Origin: MHLP01 sp043736515 | GTDB lineage: Bacteria; Patescibacteriota; Minisyncoccia; Phycocordibacterales; UBA6899 | Reading direction: 5' to 3' | DNA length: 64,000 nucleotides | Assembly (NCBI GenBank): GCA_043736515.1 | Contig: JAYTCK010000021.1 | Coordinates: 4,246-68,245 of the forward strand | In this document: piece after piece, positions 30,987 through 39,514 of the stretch | Layout: every line of letters begins with the position of its first letter | Numbering within the stretch: the first letter of the stretch is position 1 | Translations under genes and position numbers: made by a program | Notes under the pieces: model-generated | What the model was told of the DNA's origin: nothing | Seen by the model: only the letters and a program-made list of their open reading frames with translations | Database searches by the model: none

Positions 30987-32942
30987 ATGAACATGCAATG
31001 GTTCGCAAAAATTGCGGTATGGTTAGTTTTTGCCTTAGTGATATTCAATGCACTTAACCAGAAAGACACGCGGAGGGGCGAGGTAGTAATCGGTTACTCT
31101 GCTTTTCTTGAAGAAGTAGCGGCGAAGCGTATCCAGAGTGTCGTTCTTCAAGAGGGAGCAGACGGCACTACGATCACAGCCCTTACCGCTGACGGGAAGC
31201 GGGTCATTACGCTTGCGACCTACCTCGACCGTGGACTGGTAGGCGATCTGATCGACAACAATGTCACGTTCGAAGTAAAGCCGAAAGAAAAACCAACTTT
31301 CTTGATGAGCATTTTGACCTCATGGGGTCCAATGCTGCTCTTGATCGGCGTATGGATCTACTTCATGCGACAAATGCAAGGGGGTGGCAAAGGCGGTATT
31401 GGAGGCTTCGGTAAAAGTAAAGCACGCATGCTCGATGAAAATCAGAATGTCGTGACCTTTGCCGACGTCGCAGGCTGCGATGAAGCCAAGGAAGAAGTGA
31501 AGGAGGTCGTCGACTTTCTGAAAGATCCTTCCAGGTTCCAAAAGCTCGGCGGGCGTGTCCCGCGAGGGTTGCTCCTTGTCGGGCCTCCTGGTACCGGCAA
31601 AACGCTCCTTGCAAAATCGATCGCAGGAGAAGCGAAGGTTCCATTCTTTTCGATCTCCGGTTCTGACTTCGTTGAAATGTATGTCGGTGTGGGTGCAGCC
31701 CGTGTGCGCGACATGTTTGAGAATGGAAAAAAGAACTCCCCGTGTATCATCTTTATTGATGAGATCGACGCAGTAGGAAGACAGCGTGGCGCAGGTTTGG
31801 GTGGCGGAAATGACGAGCGCGAACAAACGTTGAATCAAATGCTTGTTGAAATGGATGGATTCGAGACAAATCTCGGCGTGATCATCGTTGCGGCAACGAA
31901 CCGTCCCGACATCCTCGACGCAGCATTACTTCGACCAGGGCGTTTCGACCGACAGGTACACGTCTCGCTTCCCGACATTAAGGGCCGCGAACAAATCCTC
32001 AAGGTCCACATGCGCAAAATACCGGCAGATCCTGATGTAAACCCGAGCGTCATTGCCCGCGGTACTCCAGGCATGTCGGGTGCTGATCTCGCCAACCTGT
32101 GCAACGAAGCAGCGCTCATGGCCGCACGGCGCAATGGGCGCGTGGTCGAGATGCGGGACTTTGAAAGTGCCAAAGACAAGATCTTAATGGGTCCCGAACG
32201 CAAGAGTATGATCATGCCGGAAGAGGAGCGGAAAAACACCGCTTATCACGAAGCGGGGCACACCCTGGTTGGCAAGCTGCTTCCAAAATGCGACCCCGTG
32301 CACAAGGTAACGATTATTCCGCGGGGACGTGCACTTGGCGTGACCATGAGTCTCCCCGCAGCAGATCGCTACAGTTACGACAAAACGTATATGCTCTCCC
32401 TGATTGCCATGCTCTTCGGCGGACGGATCGCCGAAGAAGTGTTCATGAGCCAAATGACAACAGGTGCTTCGAACGATTTCGAGCGTGCTACCAAGATCGC
32501 CAAAGATATGGTGATGCGTTACGGCATGACGGACTCGCTTGGTCCGATGGTGTATTCCGAAAACGAGGGTGAAGTATTCCTCGGACGCTCGGTCACCAAA
32601 ACGACGAGCATGAGCGAGTCGACCATGCAAAAAGTGGATGCGGAGGTGCGACGGATCATTGACGAGCAATACGCTCTTGCGCGCAAACTCATTGAAGAGA
32701 ACACGGACAAGATGCATGCGATGGCAAAAGCGCTTCTCGAATGGGAAACACTCGATGCCGATCAAATCAATGACATCATGGAAGGAAGAGCCCCTAAACC
32801 TCCTTCTCTTCCAGAGCCGCCTACTTCTCCAAAAGAGCCGCCGGTTGTCGAAGTGCCAGGTATTGATCCTGAATCTGCACAAATTGCAAAAGACATGGGG
32901 ATGAGTCCGCTCACCCCTGGGGAAATAAAAGATACTAAATAA
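30987..32942 (+). CDS. ftsH: ATP-dependent zinc metalloprotease FtsH
   Basis: 651 residues. Two N-terminal transmembrane helices (about 5-23 and 108-127) flank a small extracytoplasmic domain. The AAA module has Walker A GPPGTGKT (199-206), Walker B IIFIDEID (254-261) and the second region of homology with the arginine fingers (302-322). The peptidase zinc motif is HEAGH (421-425). The C-terminus ends in a proline-rich tail (EGRAPKPPSLPEPPTSPKEPP). FtsH degrades unassembled membrane proteins and regulatory proteins. A GGGGG RBS lies 5 nt before the ATG. A TTGACA (30894) and TATAAT (30902) occur upstream but are not correctly spaced with each other. Confidence 0.97.
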   Translation: MNMQWFAKIAVWLVFALVIFNALNQKDTRRGEVVIGYSAFLEEVAAKRIQSVVLQEGADGTTITALTADGKRVITLATYLDRGLVGDLIDNNVTFEVKPKEKPTFLMSILTSWGPMLLLIGVWIYFMRQMQGGGKGGIGGFGKSKARMLDENQNVVTFADVAGCDEAKEEVKEVVDFLKDPSRFQKLGGRVPRGLLLVGPPGTGKTLLAKSIAGEAKVPFFSISGSDFVEMYVGVGAARVRDMFENGKKNSPCIIFIDEIDAVGRQRGAGLGGGNDEREQTLNQMLVEMDGFETNLGVIIVAATNRPDILDAALLRPGRFDRQVHVSLPDIKGREQILKVHMRKIPADPDVNPSVIARGTPGMSGADLANLCNEAALMAARRNGRVVEMRDFESAKDKILMGPERKSMIMPEEERKNTAYHEAGHTLVGKLLPKCDPVHKVTIIPRGRALGVTMSLPAADRYSYDKTYMLSLIAMLFGGRIAEEVFMSQMTTGASNDFERATKIAKDMVMRYGMTDSLGPMVYSENEGEVFLGRSVTKTTSMSESTMQKVDAEVRRIIDEQYALARKLIEENTDKMHAMAKALLEWETLDADQINDIMEGRAPKPPSLPEPPTSPKEPPVVEVPGIDPESAQIAKDMGMSPLTPGEIKDTK

Positions 32943-32948
32943 AAGCAA

Positions 32949-32974
32949 AACGCTGACTTATGTCGGCGTTTTTT
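32949..32974 (+). terminator. Terminator after ftsH
   Basis: AACGCTGAC (32949-32957) and GTCGGCGTT (32962-32970) with a TTAT loop and one T-G pair, followed by TTTT. Confidence 0.88.
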
Positions 32975-33021
32975 CTTACTTTTTTTGCCTACTATTCACA
33001 ACGTTTATCTATTCATCGCTA

Positions 33022-33042
33022 TGTCAAGGTCAGACCTTGACA
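33022..33042. repeat. Second copy of the GTCAAGGTC palindrome (intergenic)
   Basis: TGTCAAGGTC (33022-33031), A, GACCTTGACA (33033-33042), followed by ATGTTTG. It matches the murD element over the arms and the adjacent AAT. It lies between ftsH and guaB. Confidence 0.85.
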
Positions 33043-33104
33043 ATGTTTGTAGCAGGCAATAAGCAGTAGCGATTTTATTCAGACCCCACCTTCAAGGGCA
33101 TGCC

Positions 33105-34529
33105 TCACTTCACACCGTGGGGGCCGGACTCGGTTAGTCCTGCACTACTCATCTTGATGAACTCCGCATTCCCTTTAAATTGCGTCAGCGTTTTTGCTCC
33201 CAAGTAGCTCATCGAGGAGCGGAGTCCGCCCACCAAGTCAGTGATAACCATACTTGCCTCACCACGATACGGGACTCTCCCTGATGCTCCCTCGGGTGAG
33301 CGGAATGCGCCATCGGTCCCTCCATCTACTGCTATTTTTTCTTTTGTCGCATCATAGGATGCCATGCCACGATAGTATTTATATGCTACTCCACGGTCAA
33401 GAATATATTCTCCGGGGGACTCTTTGCATCCTGCAAGCAAATTACCAATCATCACCGTATCGGAACCCGCCGCCATTGCTTTTGAAAAATCACCAGAGTT
33501 CTTCACGCCTCCGTCGGCGATAAATGGGATACCGAGTTTCTTTGCCTCTTTTGCAACGTCCATAATTGCGGTGAGTTGGGGTACTCCAACCCCCGTCACG
33601 ATGCGCGTGGTGCATGCGGCACCAGGTCCAATGCCCACCTTTAGCCCGTCGGCTCCTGCTTTCACGAGGTCGCGCGCGGCAGAAGGTGTCGCGATATTGC
33701 CTGCGATAATTTCTATGCGGGCACCAAATGTTTTGCGTAATAATTTTGTTGTTTCGATAGCGCGCTCATTGTGCCCATGGGCAATGTCGATGACGATAAC
33801 ATCGGCGCCAGCTTTCAGTAGTGCATCGGTACGTGCGATGGTATCTTCTTTCACCCCAACCGCAGCACCCACCATCAACCTTCCCTTTTTGTCTTTTGTG
33901 GAAAGTGGATTTTGGATGCGTTCCAAAATATCCCGAAGTGTAATCAATCCCGCCAAATACCCATCCTTCGTGGTGAGTGGGAGTTTCTCGATGCGATAAT
34001 CATGTAAAATATCTTTTGCTTTTTCGAGCGATACGTCAGCACGTGCGGTGACAACGTTGGTACTCATGAGCGACGAGACTTTCTTGCGGTCATCGGTCTC
34101 AAAGAGGAGATCTCGGCGTGTGAGAATGCCCACCAAAAGCTTCTTCCCCGCCTTCTCCTTCACGACAAGCACACCCGAAATACCTTCGCGTCGCATGAAA
34201 TTGCGTGCTTCACCGAGCGTTATGTCCGGGGTGACGGTGAACGGGTCTTCAATGATGACATTTTCCGCACGCTTCACTTTGCGCACTTCCTCGACTTGCC
34301 TTTCAATCGAAAGGAAGCGATGAATGATACCGATTCCGCCCATGCGTGCCATTGCGCGCGCCATAGAGCTTTCCGTCACCGTATCCATATTGGCCGAAAT
34401 GAGCGGGATGTTGAGCGTGATATTGCGAGAAAGTCTTGCAGAAGTCGAAGTATCTTTCCGTGAAAATACCGCGGAGCGCCGGGGCATGAGGAGTACATCA
34501 TCAAACGTCAATCCCTCGCGGATAATCAT
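33105..34529 (-). CDS. guaB: IMP dehydrogenase
   Basis: 474 residues. The TIM-barrel catalytic core carries the cysteine loop GIGPGAACTTR (catalytic Cys in ACTTR), with DIAHGHNERAIET, AGNIATPSAARDL and the flap YRGMASYDATKEK. A CBS-domain pair sits between residues ~90 and 205 (FMRREGISGVLVV, MSTNVVTARADVSLEKAKDIL). The family oxidises IMP to XMP, the committed step to GMP. The loop reads GPGAACTTR instead of the common GPGSICTTR, a conservative change. The stop is TGA, showing that TGA terminates in this genome. Confidence 0.95.
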   Translation of the reverse strand: MIIREGLTFDDVLLMPRRSAVFSRKDTSTSARLSRNITLNIPLISANMDTVTESSMARAMARMGGIGIIHRFLSIERQVEEVRKVKRAENVIIEDPFTVTPDITLGEARNFMRREGISGVLVVKEKAGKKLLVGILTRRDLLFETDDRKKVSSLMSTNVVTARADVSLEKAKDILHDYRIEKLPLTTKDGYLAGLITLRDILERIQNPLSTKDKKGRLMVGAAVGVKEDTIARTDALLKAGADVIVIDIAHGHNERAIETTKLLRKTFGARIEIIAGNIATPSAARDLVKAGADGLKVGIGPGAACTTRIVTGVGVPQLTAIMDVAKEAKKLGIPFIADGGVKNSGDFSKAMAAGSDTVMIGNLLAGCKESPGEYILDRGVAYKYYRGMASYDATKEKIAVDGGTDGAFRSPEGASGRVPYRGEASMVITDLVGGLRSSMSYLGAKTLTQFKGNAEFIKMSSAGLTESGPHGVK

Positions 34530-34606
34530 ATGTATTCATTGTACTCTCCAAACTATAATGCGCCAAAACTGTAGGTGCAGATAACACCCTCACACAACGG
34601 ACTATC

Positions 34607-34637
34607 AAAAAACCTACGAACATAAGCTTGTAGGTTG
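34607..34637 (-). terminator. Terminator after the 130-residue gene
   Basis: AACCTAC (34612-34618) and GTAGGTT (34631-34637); on the minus strand the stem ends in a run of six Ts. It is just 3' of the stop at 34640. Confidence 0.8.
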
Positions 34638-34639
34638 TC

Positions 34640-35032
34640 TCACTCACGAATGAGAATCTTATTGTACACAGCCGGATACACACTATCCACGAGTGGGTCA
34701 TTTTCGATTTGGCTGCCCAGAAGTGGAAATGGGTCAAGCAAAGTGTCTAGATTATCTTTCGAATCAAGTCCGAATAGTACGTGTTGCATTTCGATTGAGA
34801 CGCGTTCGGTCTTGAAAAAGTCAGAAAGCAGAGCAGAAACCTTAAATCGCACTTCGAGCATCAGTTCCCCATTTTGCAACGCGTTACTCGCGTCCTCTTT
34901 GGACAAAATGTATTCACCGTGCGCTCGGCGACGGATTTCACTTAGTACTTGCTTATAGCAGTACCCCTGTTCTTTGCGGCGAAGTCTCCAATCTTTTATG
35001 AGATTAAATTGGCAAGTGGCATCCTGTTTCAT
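34640..35032 (-). CDS. Uncharacterised protein, paralogue of the 35730-36101 gene
   Basis: 130 residues, not recognised. It aligns by eye with the 123-residue protein encoded at 35730-36101: RRKEQGYCYKQVLSEIRRR against KRAQQGYSYQDVFLEIKRR, then GEYILSKEDASNALQNG against GERTLDEDEARRRFEDG, LEVRFKVSALLSDFF against LDSAFRFSAHLCDLL, a shared LLDP, and a final V-x-x-x-YP. The predicted content is mainly helical and soluble, with no Cys pair or membrane segment. Both copies flank a secreted protein gene. The conserved N-terminal QGYxYxxVxxEIxRR helix might bind nucleic acid, but this is a guess. Confidence 0.6.
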   Translation of the reverse strand: MKQDATCQFNLIKDWRLRRKEQGYCYKQVLSEIRRRAHGEYILSKEDASNALQNGELMLEVRFKVSALLSDFFKTERVSIEMQHVLFGLDSKDNLDTLLDPFPLLGSQIENDPLVDSVYPAVYNKILIRE

Positions 35033-35215
35033 GTTTTTAACTCCTCAACAACTATCCTTCATCATCTTATACTGGCAAAAGCATACTGGTCAATCGAGGC
35101 AATTGGTGTGACTCGAAGAATGAATACCCCACATCTCTCTTCAGATTCTTTGTCACCATTCATGCATGATTATGATGAAACAACAAAAAATGCCGCATTG
35201 AGCGACACAAGAGCT

Positions 35216-35244
35216 TTGACAAAGGTCGGTGGAAGAGTGAATAT
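35216..35244 (+). promoter_or_regulatory. Promoter for the secreted protein gene at 35274
   Basis: TTGACA (35216-35221), a 17-nt spacer and GAATAT (35239-35244), with TATACT overlapping at 35242-35247 as an alternative -10. Confidence 0.55.
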
Positions 35245-35273
35245 ACTTTGAGAGCATCTAACGGGGAGCTATC

Positions 35274-35693
35274 ATGCTTTTGCGTTTCACTGTCTCCTGC
35301 TTTCTTGGTCTTTTTACAGCGCTCGCAAGTGCAGAAACCTGTGATTTACCAACGTTTCCCTCGAGACTTGAGGGGAAATGGGAGCAAATAGAAAATGATG
35401 AAAAGGGAGATATCCGCATCATCATTACGAAAAAAGAGGGCGACGCCATATACGGGTTAATGACCCTCACGGGTTCAACTCATTGCAAAGACCCCATTCC
35501 ATTCCGAGGGGAAAGCGTAGAAAATACCGCCTCTATTTTCGGAGATGCTTTGATCATCTGCGGGTATCGCGGAAAGCTTACCGGGGTCGTAACTCGAGTG
35601 AGTAGCAAAGTTTACAGAGGAAACTTCTCATACAAATGGTTCGATATCACGTGGGCAAAAGGCACATTCGAGCTTGCGCCCGCAAAAGATTAG
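35274..35693 (+). CDS. Secreted small protein, unknown
   Basis: 139 residues. A clear signal peptide (MLLRFTVSCFLGLFTALASA, cleavage before ETCDL) precedes a mature domain of about 120 residues dominated by beta strands (GKWEQIENDEKGDIRIIITKK, AIYGLMTLTGS, DALIICGYRGKLTGVVTRV, VYRGNFSYKW). Three cysteines (CDL, HCKD, ICGY) could give one disulphide. The pattern (a GKWE...GTFEL barrel) suggests a lipocalin-like or similar small barrel, but no family is recognised. RBS GGGGAG before the ATG. It sits between the two paralogous genes on the other strand. Confidence 0.65.
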   Translation: MLLRFTVSCFLGLFTALASAETCDLPTFPSRLEGKWEQIENDEKGDIRIIITKKEGDAIYGLMTLTGSTHCKDPIPFRGESVENTASIFGDALIICGYRGKLTGVVTRVSSKVYRGNFSYKWFDITWAKGTFELAPAKD

Positions 35694-35707
35694 GAACATA
35701 AACATAA

Positions 35708-35728
35708 AAACCGCCCCTACGGCGGTTT
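35708..35728. terminator. Bidirectional terminator
   Basis: AAACCGCC (35708-35715) and GGCGGTTT (35721-35728) between convergent genes; TTTTT follows on the minus strand and TTGTT on the plus strand. Confidence 0.85.
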
Positions 35729-35729
35729 G

Positions 35730-36101
35730 TTATTTCTTTGTAGGAAGGTCATCCCCGGGATAAAACCTGTCTACCTCACGATTGTCCCTCAAGCTGTGGC
35801 GAGTGTCCTTGCCGCGCGATATAGGATCAAGCAATACGAGTAATATGCAGTTATCATCTCGTATTCCTGCCATGTCTTGAAGGTCTTTATAGGTGAGCAT
35901 TTTACTCACCAAAAGATCGCACAAATGAGCGGAGAAACGAAAGGCGCTGTCGAGCTTTTCGACTCCATCCTCAAATCGTCGCCTCGCTTCATCTTCGTCT
36001 AATGTCCGCTCGCCTTCAAATCGGCGCTTGATTTCTAAAAACACATCCTGATATGAATAACCCTGTTGGGCTCGTTTTTCTTTCCAGTGCTGTTTTGCCA
36101 T
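35730..36101 (-). CDS. Uncharacterised protein, paralogue of the 34640-35032 gene
   Basis: 123 residues, not recognised. It shares the QGYSYQDVFLEIKRR helix, the acidic LDEDEARRRFEDG stretch, FRFSAHLCDLL and LLDPISRG with its neighbour 1 kb away (see that entry). Highly charged, soluble, without membrane segment. An AGGAG-like RBS (GGAGAG) precedes the ATG (MAKQHWKEKR). Their closeness suggests local duplication, with the secreted-protein gene lying between the copies. Confidence 0.6.
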   Translation of the reverse strand: MAKQHWKEKRAQQGYSYQDVFLEIKRRFEGERTLDEDEARRRFEDGVEKLDSAFRFSAHLCDLLVSKMLTYKDLQDMAGIRDDNCILLVLLDPISRGKDTRHSLRDNREVDRFYPGDDLPTKK

Positions 36102-36185
36102 TACTCTCTCCTTATATTGTCTCCGCCCATTCTATAGACTGGGGTATTCTCGTCAAGGAAATAAATGTGTTAGGATAAGTGAGTT

Positions 36186-36851
36186 ATGTCGAGTAAATTC
36201 CAAACAATACTTATCATTGTCGGGCTATTAACTGCAGTTGTGGCGGGGAAAATATGGTACGACTCGAGTGATGATTATCTCATCATCAACTATCCTCCCC
36301 AAGGCTCTACCATCGTTGCATTCGGAGATAGCTTGACTGTCGGTGTAGGTGCATCATCGCCTTCGAAAGGTTATGTCAGCATACTTGAAGAGCGCCTCGG
36401 TACTCCAATCATCCACAAAGGTATCATTGGCAACACTACGGAAGATGCACTCCAGCGACTAGACGCGGACGTACTTACAGAAAAGCCGAATATCGTGCTT
36501 GTGCTTCTTGGAAGTAACGATTATTTAAAGGGGGTGGAGCAACAAGTCACATTCGACAACCTTCGTTCCATTACTGAGCGCCTCCAAGCTGAGGGTGCGC
36601 TCGTTGTACTTATCGGTGCTAGGGGCGGGCTCTTGAATGACAAATTTTCAAGTGATTTTGAAAAACTTGCAAAAGAAAAAGGTACGCTGCTTGTACCGGA
36701 AATCATGGAGGGCATTATAGGAGAAACGAGCCTAATGTCGGACGTAATTCACCCTAATGACGCGGGGTATCTCAAGATGGCAGATAAAATTGCCCCGGTT
36801 CTACTCGAGGTTCTCTATGCCACTAAAAGCAGGGAAGGAAAAGCTCAGTAG
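36186..36851 (+). CDS. SGNH/GDSL hydrolase (TesA/arylesterase-like), membrane-anchored
   Basis: 221 residues. An N-terminal hydrophobic helix (about 6-22) is followed by the four SGNH blocks: AFGDSLTVGVGA with nucleophile S49, the block II glycine in GIIGNTT, LLGSNDYLKG with block III Asn, and DVIHPNDAGY with the Asp and His. This is the E. coli TesA-like multifunctional esterase/lysophospholipase arrangement, extracytoplasmic judging from the anchor. Its last codons overlap the convergent 170-residue gene by 7 nt. Confidence 0.9.
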   Translation: MSSKFQTILIIVGLLTAVVAGKIWYDSSDDYLIINYPPQGSTIVAFGDSLTVGVGASSPSKGYVSILEERLGTPIIHKGIIGNTTEDALQRLDADVLTEKPNIVLVLLGSNDYLKGVEQQVTFDNLRSITERLQAEGALVVLIGARGGLLNDKFSSDFEKLAKEKGTLLVPEIMEGIIGETSLMSDVIHPNDAGYLKMADKIAPVLLEVLYATKSREGKAQ

Positions 36852-37357
36852 GTGAAATTCTGAACACTGCCTTGCTTCCCATAGTGAAGCACGCGAACAT
36901 TTTCTTCATTCACTATCGTCAAAAAAAGCCGCACTCCACTCTTTTCCAACAAAAGTCGGGGCGAAGAGGTTGAGGTGTCAACCGCCAATGTGTATTGGTT
37001 CTTTTTCGCTTCTCTTTGATAGAAAGCGATCACGGTCTCTGTGGTATCGTCCGTCTCATACACCCACTTATCTTCAAACTGAAGCGACTGACGTTCTGCT
37101 ATGTAATGTGAGCGCGGATATGAAAATGAGGTGTCCTCAAAACCATCGCGGTGCGCATCAAAACGCTTTAGTCCGTAGAGCACTGCAGACACAAGAAGAA
37201 GCAGAATAAAGATGTTAAAAAGATGTGGTACGCAGTGAAGGGAGTAGTGACGCTCTCGCCACACATGTACTATCTCCCATCCGATTATAAGCCCCAAGAG
37301 AGAGAGTATCATGCATCCGTATAGCCAATACTGGGGAAAGTAGTCAGTGAATATCAT
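36845..37357 (-). CDS. Membrane protein with two N-terminal helices, unknown
   Basis: 170 residues, not recognised. Two transmembrane helices (about 12-30 and 45-64) precede an extracytoplasmic domain of ~100 residues (SYPRSHYIAERQSLQFEDKWVYETDD, TETVIAFYQREAKKN, SPRLLLEKSGVRLFLTIVNEE). It lies 5 nt downstream of the L,D-transpeptidase gene in the same operon, which also contains a DUF2238 protein, so an envelope role is likely. Confidence 0.6.
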   Translation of the reverse strand: MIFTDYFPQYWLYGCMILSLLGLIIGWEIVHVWRERHYSLHCVPHLFNIFILLLLVSAVLYGLKRFDAHRDGFEDTSFSYPRSHYIAERQSLQFEDKWVYETDDTTETVIAFYQREAKKNQYTLAVDTSTSSPRLLLEKSGVRLFLTIVNEENVRVLHYGKQGSVQNFTY

Positions 37358-37362
37358 GGTGG

Positions 37363-38865
37363 TTACGAAAGATCACGTTCGTATAAAATAGTATCCTGCA
37401 AAAACTGCTCCAAATCAAGAAGGGTTTGCATTTTTTGAAGCAGGGATGGAGTCGGTTCATTGTGTTCCCGAATAAACATTTCATTTTTTTCTATCCCGTA
37501 GACATAATTTTTAATGGTAAAATTATTTAATTTCTTTATGTCGCCCATGAGATCGTGGGAATCAAGAACAATAAATGCGACCGTGCGGTTTCCGAATTCT
37601 GATAATGGGAGCGCAAACAAAACCATTGCACTTCCGCTCCCATCATCGTTCAATTGAGCAATGCCGCCACGATACCCACCGTCTCGAGATAGGATCCACG
37701 GATTTTTATTTTCCCAAACATACCGCAACTCTCCGTTGTCGCTTTTCCACGCTCTCTCAGGAAGAAGTGAAACATTGATGAGGAAATTTTTTTGAGCCTC
37801 AACATACTGAAGCAGTGTGAATAAGTTACGCGCTGAGGTCGTTGACGTGTCGCCTGACAACACTCCGCCAAATTGGGTGGCTTCCATTCCTATGGCTTTT
37901 GCTTTTTGGTTCATATACGACACAAACTGCTTTATTCCATGCACCTCAGCAAACGCCTTTGCCGCAGTATCGTTTGTATCGAAAAGAAGCGGGTGAATAA
38001 GGGCGCCAAGGGGTAGTTCATCCACCTCTCCTATAGAGTAATTGCGCGCAATTGATTTTCCGAGCAAAAGCTCTCCCATGCGCACAATCTTGTACTGATT
38101 TACCGCTTCAACTGCCACAAGGGCGGTGGCAAGCGAAGCCAGTGCCCCTGGGGGGCGCTTACTATCGGCTTTTCTCTCCCAAAGTACCGTCCCATTTCCA
38201 ATATCTGCCACTATGAATGAAGGCGCACTCACCATCGGAGGCTCCTCTTTTTCGGGGAGAGAGCGTAAATAATAGCGCGAAGATGTTGCCATACTCTCTT
38301 TCGGAATCCCGCCCGTAATGAACACGCGAGTCCCTACGGTGCTAAATGCATAGATTTCCCCTGCGTCCTCGGTAGAGAGGCGTATACATCCTCCTGAATA
38401 ACCTCGAGGGACATCGTCCCCATTCACATATGTCGGCCACCCATGAATAAAAAAATTTCCGTAAAATTGCATGCTATACGGCATCCATGTCTCTCCAATA
38501 GAGGAGAAGTGCTTTCGTTCTTTTGTCTGTATTGCATATTTCCCCGTTGGGGTTTCCCAAAAGGTACTCTCCCTTCCGCGTGAAAGTATAGGAAACGTTT
38601 TTACCAATACACTTCCTTCATACAAAGACAGCGTCATGCTTGGAAGATCGGCAACTATAAGTTTTTCTCCTGCCGGGACAACAAGACTTTGCGGACTGTG
38701 GAGTTCTTCATTTTGAGCAAATTTATATAATAGGGCCGGAGAGCCGAGAGCGAACTCTCGCTCAACCGGAATGAGCACTCCCCCCGCCACAAACAGCGCA
38801 ACAAATGAGAGCCATATTCCCATTAAAAAATAAAGTTGCTTGCTGTGTTTTTTACTATTCATCAT
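37363..38865 (-). CDS. L,D-transpeptidase fused to a catalytically degenerate D-Ala-D-Ala carboxypeptidase domain
   Basis: 500 residues from the ATG at 38865, which overlaps the stop of the DUF2238 gene by 4 nt; a 62-codon upstream extension lies inside that gene and is rejected. A transmembrane anchor (about 11-33) is followed by a YkuD domain (about 65-185) with H141-G142 and the catalytic SGGCIR (C160), which cross-links peptidoglycan. Residues ~215-440 resemble the peptidase S11 (DacA) fold, but the SxxK serine motif is SLAT (S244, Thr at 247), the SxN motif reads DTN and the KTG box is not recognisable. The second domain is therefore probably a pseudoenzyme that binds peptidoglycan. Confidence 0.85.
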   Translation of the reverse strand: MMNSKKHSKQLYFLMGIWLSFVALFVAGGVLIPVEREFALGSPALLYKFAQNEELHSPQSLVVPAGEKLIVADLPSMTLSLYEGSVLVKTFPILSRGRESTFWETPTGKYAIQTKERKHFSSIGETWMPYSMQFYGNFFIHGWPTYVNGDDVPRGYSGGCIRLSTEDAGEIYAFSTVGTRVFITGGIPKESMATSSRYYLRSLPEKEEPPMVSAPSFIVADIGNGTVLWERKADSKRPPGALASLATALVAVEAVNQYKIVRMGELLLGKSIARNYSIGEVDELPLGALIHPLLFDTNDTAAKAFAEVHGIKQFVSYMNQKAKAIGMEATQFGGVLSGDTSTTSARNLFTLLQYVEAQKNFLINVSLLPERAWKSDNGELRYVWENKNPWILSRDGGYRGGIAQLNDDGSGSAMVLFALPLSEFGNRTVAFIVLDSHDLMGDIKKLNNFTIKNYVYGIEKNEMFIREHNEPTPSLLQKMQTLLDLEQFLQDTILYERDLS

Positions 38866-39500
38866 TCGGGTGTCGTACAGCCTATCTCTCTTTTGAGCCG
38901 CACCATGCCTTGCGTCCAAAAAAAGAATATTGTTGCAAGAATTGCCCCAAGCGTGTCGGCGAGCATGTCTTTCTGGGCATCCCAAATGTCTCCCTGACTC
39001 CCGAGATAATCCGCGGCTGCATCCGGCGCGGCGTTTATTGCAAAAATCCATTCAATAAATTCATAACTCATTGCAATTGTTGCAATGACGAACACTGGAT
39101 AGGTAAAAAGCAAAAACCGATTCGCAACAAGTCGTTTTTCGAGCAGCCACTCGGCAACAGGATACGCATAAAAGCCGACAGTAAAATGCGCGATACGATC
39201 ATAGTGATTACGTTCAAAACCAAAGAGATCCGTGACGAAGCCGAACGGCACTTCGGCAAATGTATAATGACCACCTATGGTATGGAGAAAAATTAGTACA
39301 CTCATAAGGAGGTACGCAGTATTAGAAAATCGGATGCCTCGAGAATAGAAAAAAAGGAGTATGCCCACAATAATCCACACAGTAAGATTTTCGACAAACC
39401 AGGTTGCGCGATCAAGCGGGGCGATTGCTAATACCCCACACAAAAACACATAGAAACAGAGGAGGGCACCGAGTAGTTTTCGAGACGGTTTGAGATCCAT
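38862..39500 (-). CDS. DUF2238 (YjdF-like) membrane protein
   Basis: 212 residues with about six transmembrane helices. The segments GGHYTFAEVPFGFV, RNHYDRIAHFTVGFYAYPVAEWL, YEFIEWIFAI and GSQGDIWDAQKDMLADTLGA are the characteristic conserved loops of DUF2238, with His, Asp and Glu residues at membrane boundaries that could form an active or ion-binding site. Function in the family is unknown. It is translationally coupled to the L,D-transpeptidase through an ATGA overlap. Confidence 0.88.
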   Translation of the reverse strand: MDLKPSRKLLGALLCFYVFLCGVLAIAPLDRATWFVENLTVWIIVGILLFFYSRGIRFSNTAYLLMSVLIFLHTIGGHYTFAEVPFGFVTDLFGFERNHYDRIAHFTVGFYAYPVAEWLLEKRLVANRFLLFTYPVFVIATIAMSYEFIEWIFAINAAPDAAADYLGSQGDIWDAQKDMLADTLGAILATIFFFWTQGMVRLKREIGCTTPE

Positions 39501-39514
39501 ATGATAAGTATAAA

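Noticed and set aside
35120..35251. A 43-codon plus-strand ORF before the secreted protein gene
   Set aside because: No RBS, and it contains the promoter of the next gene. Probably chance.
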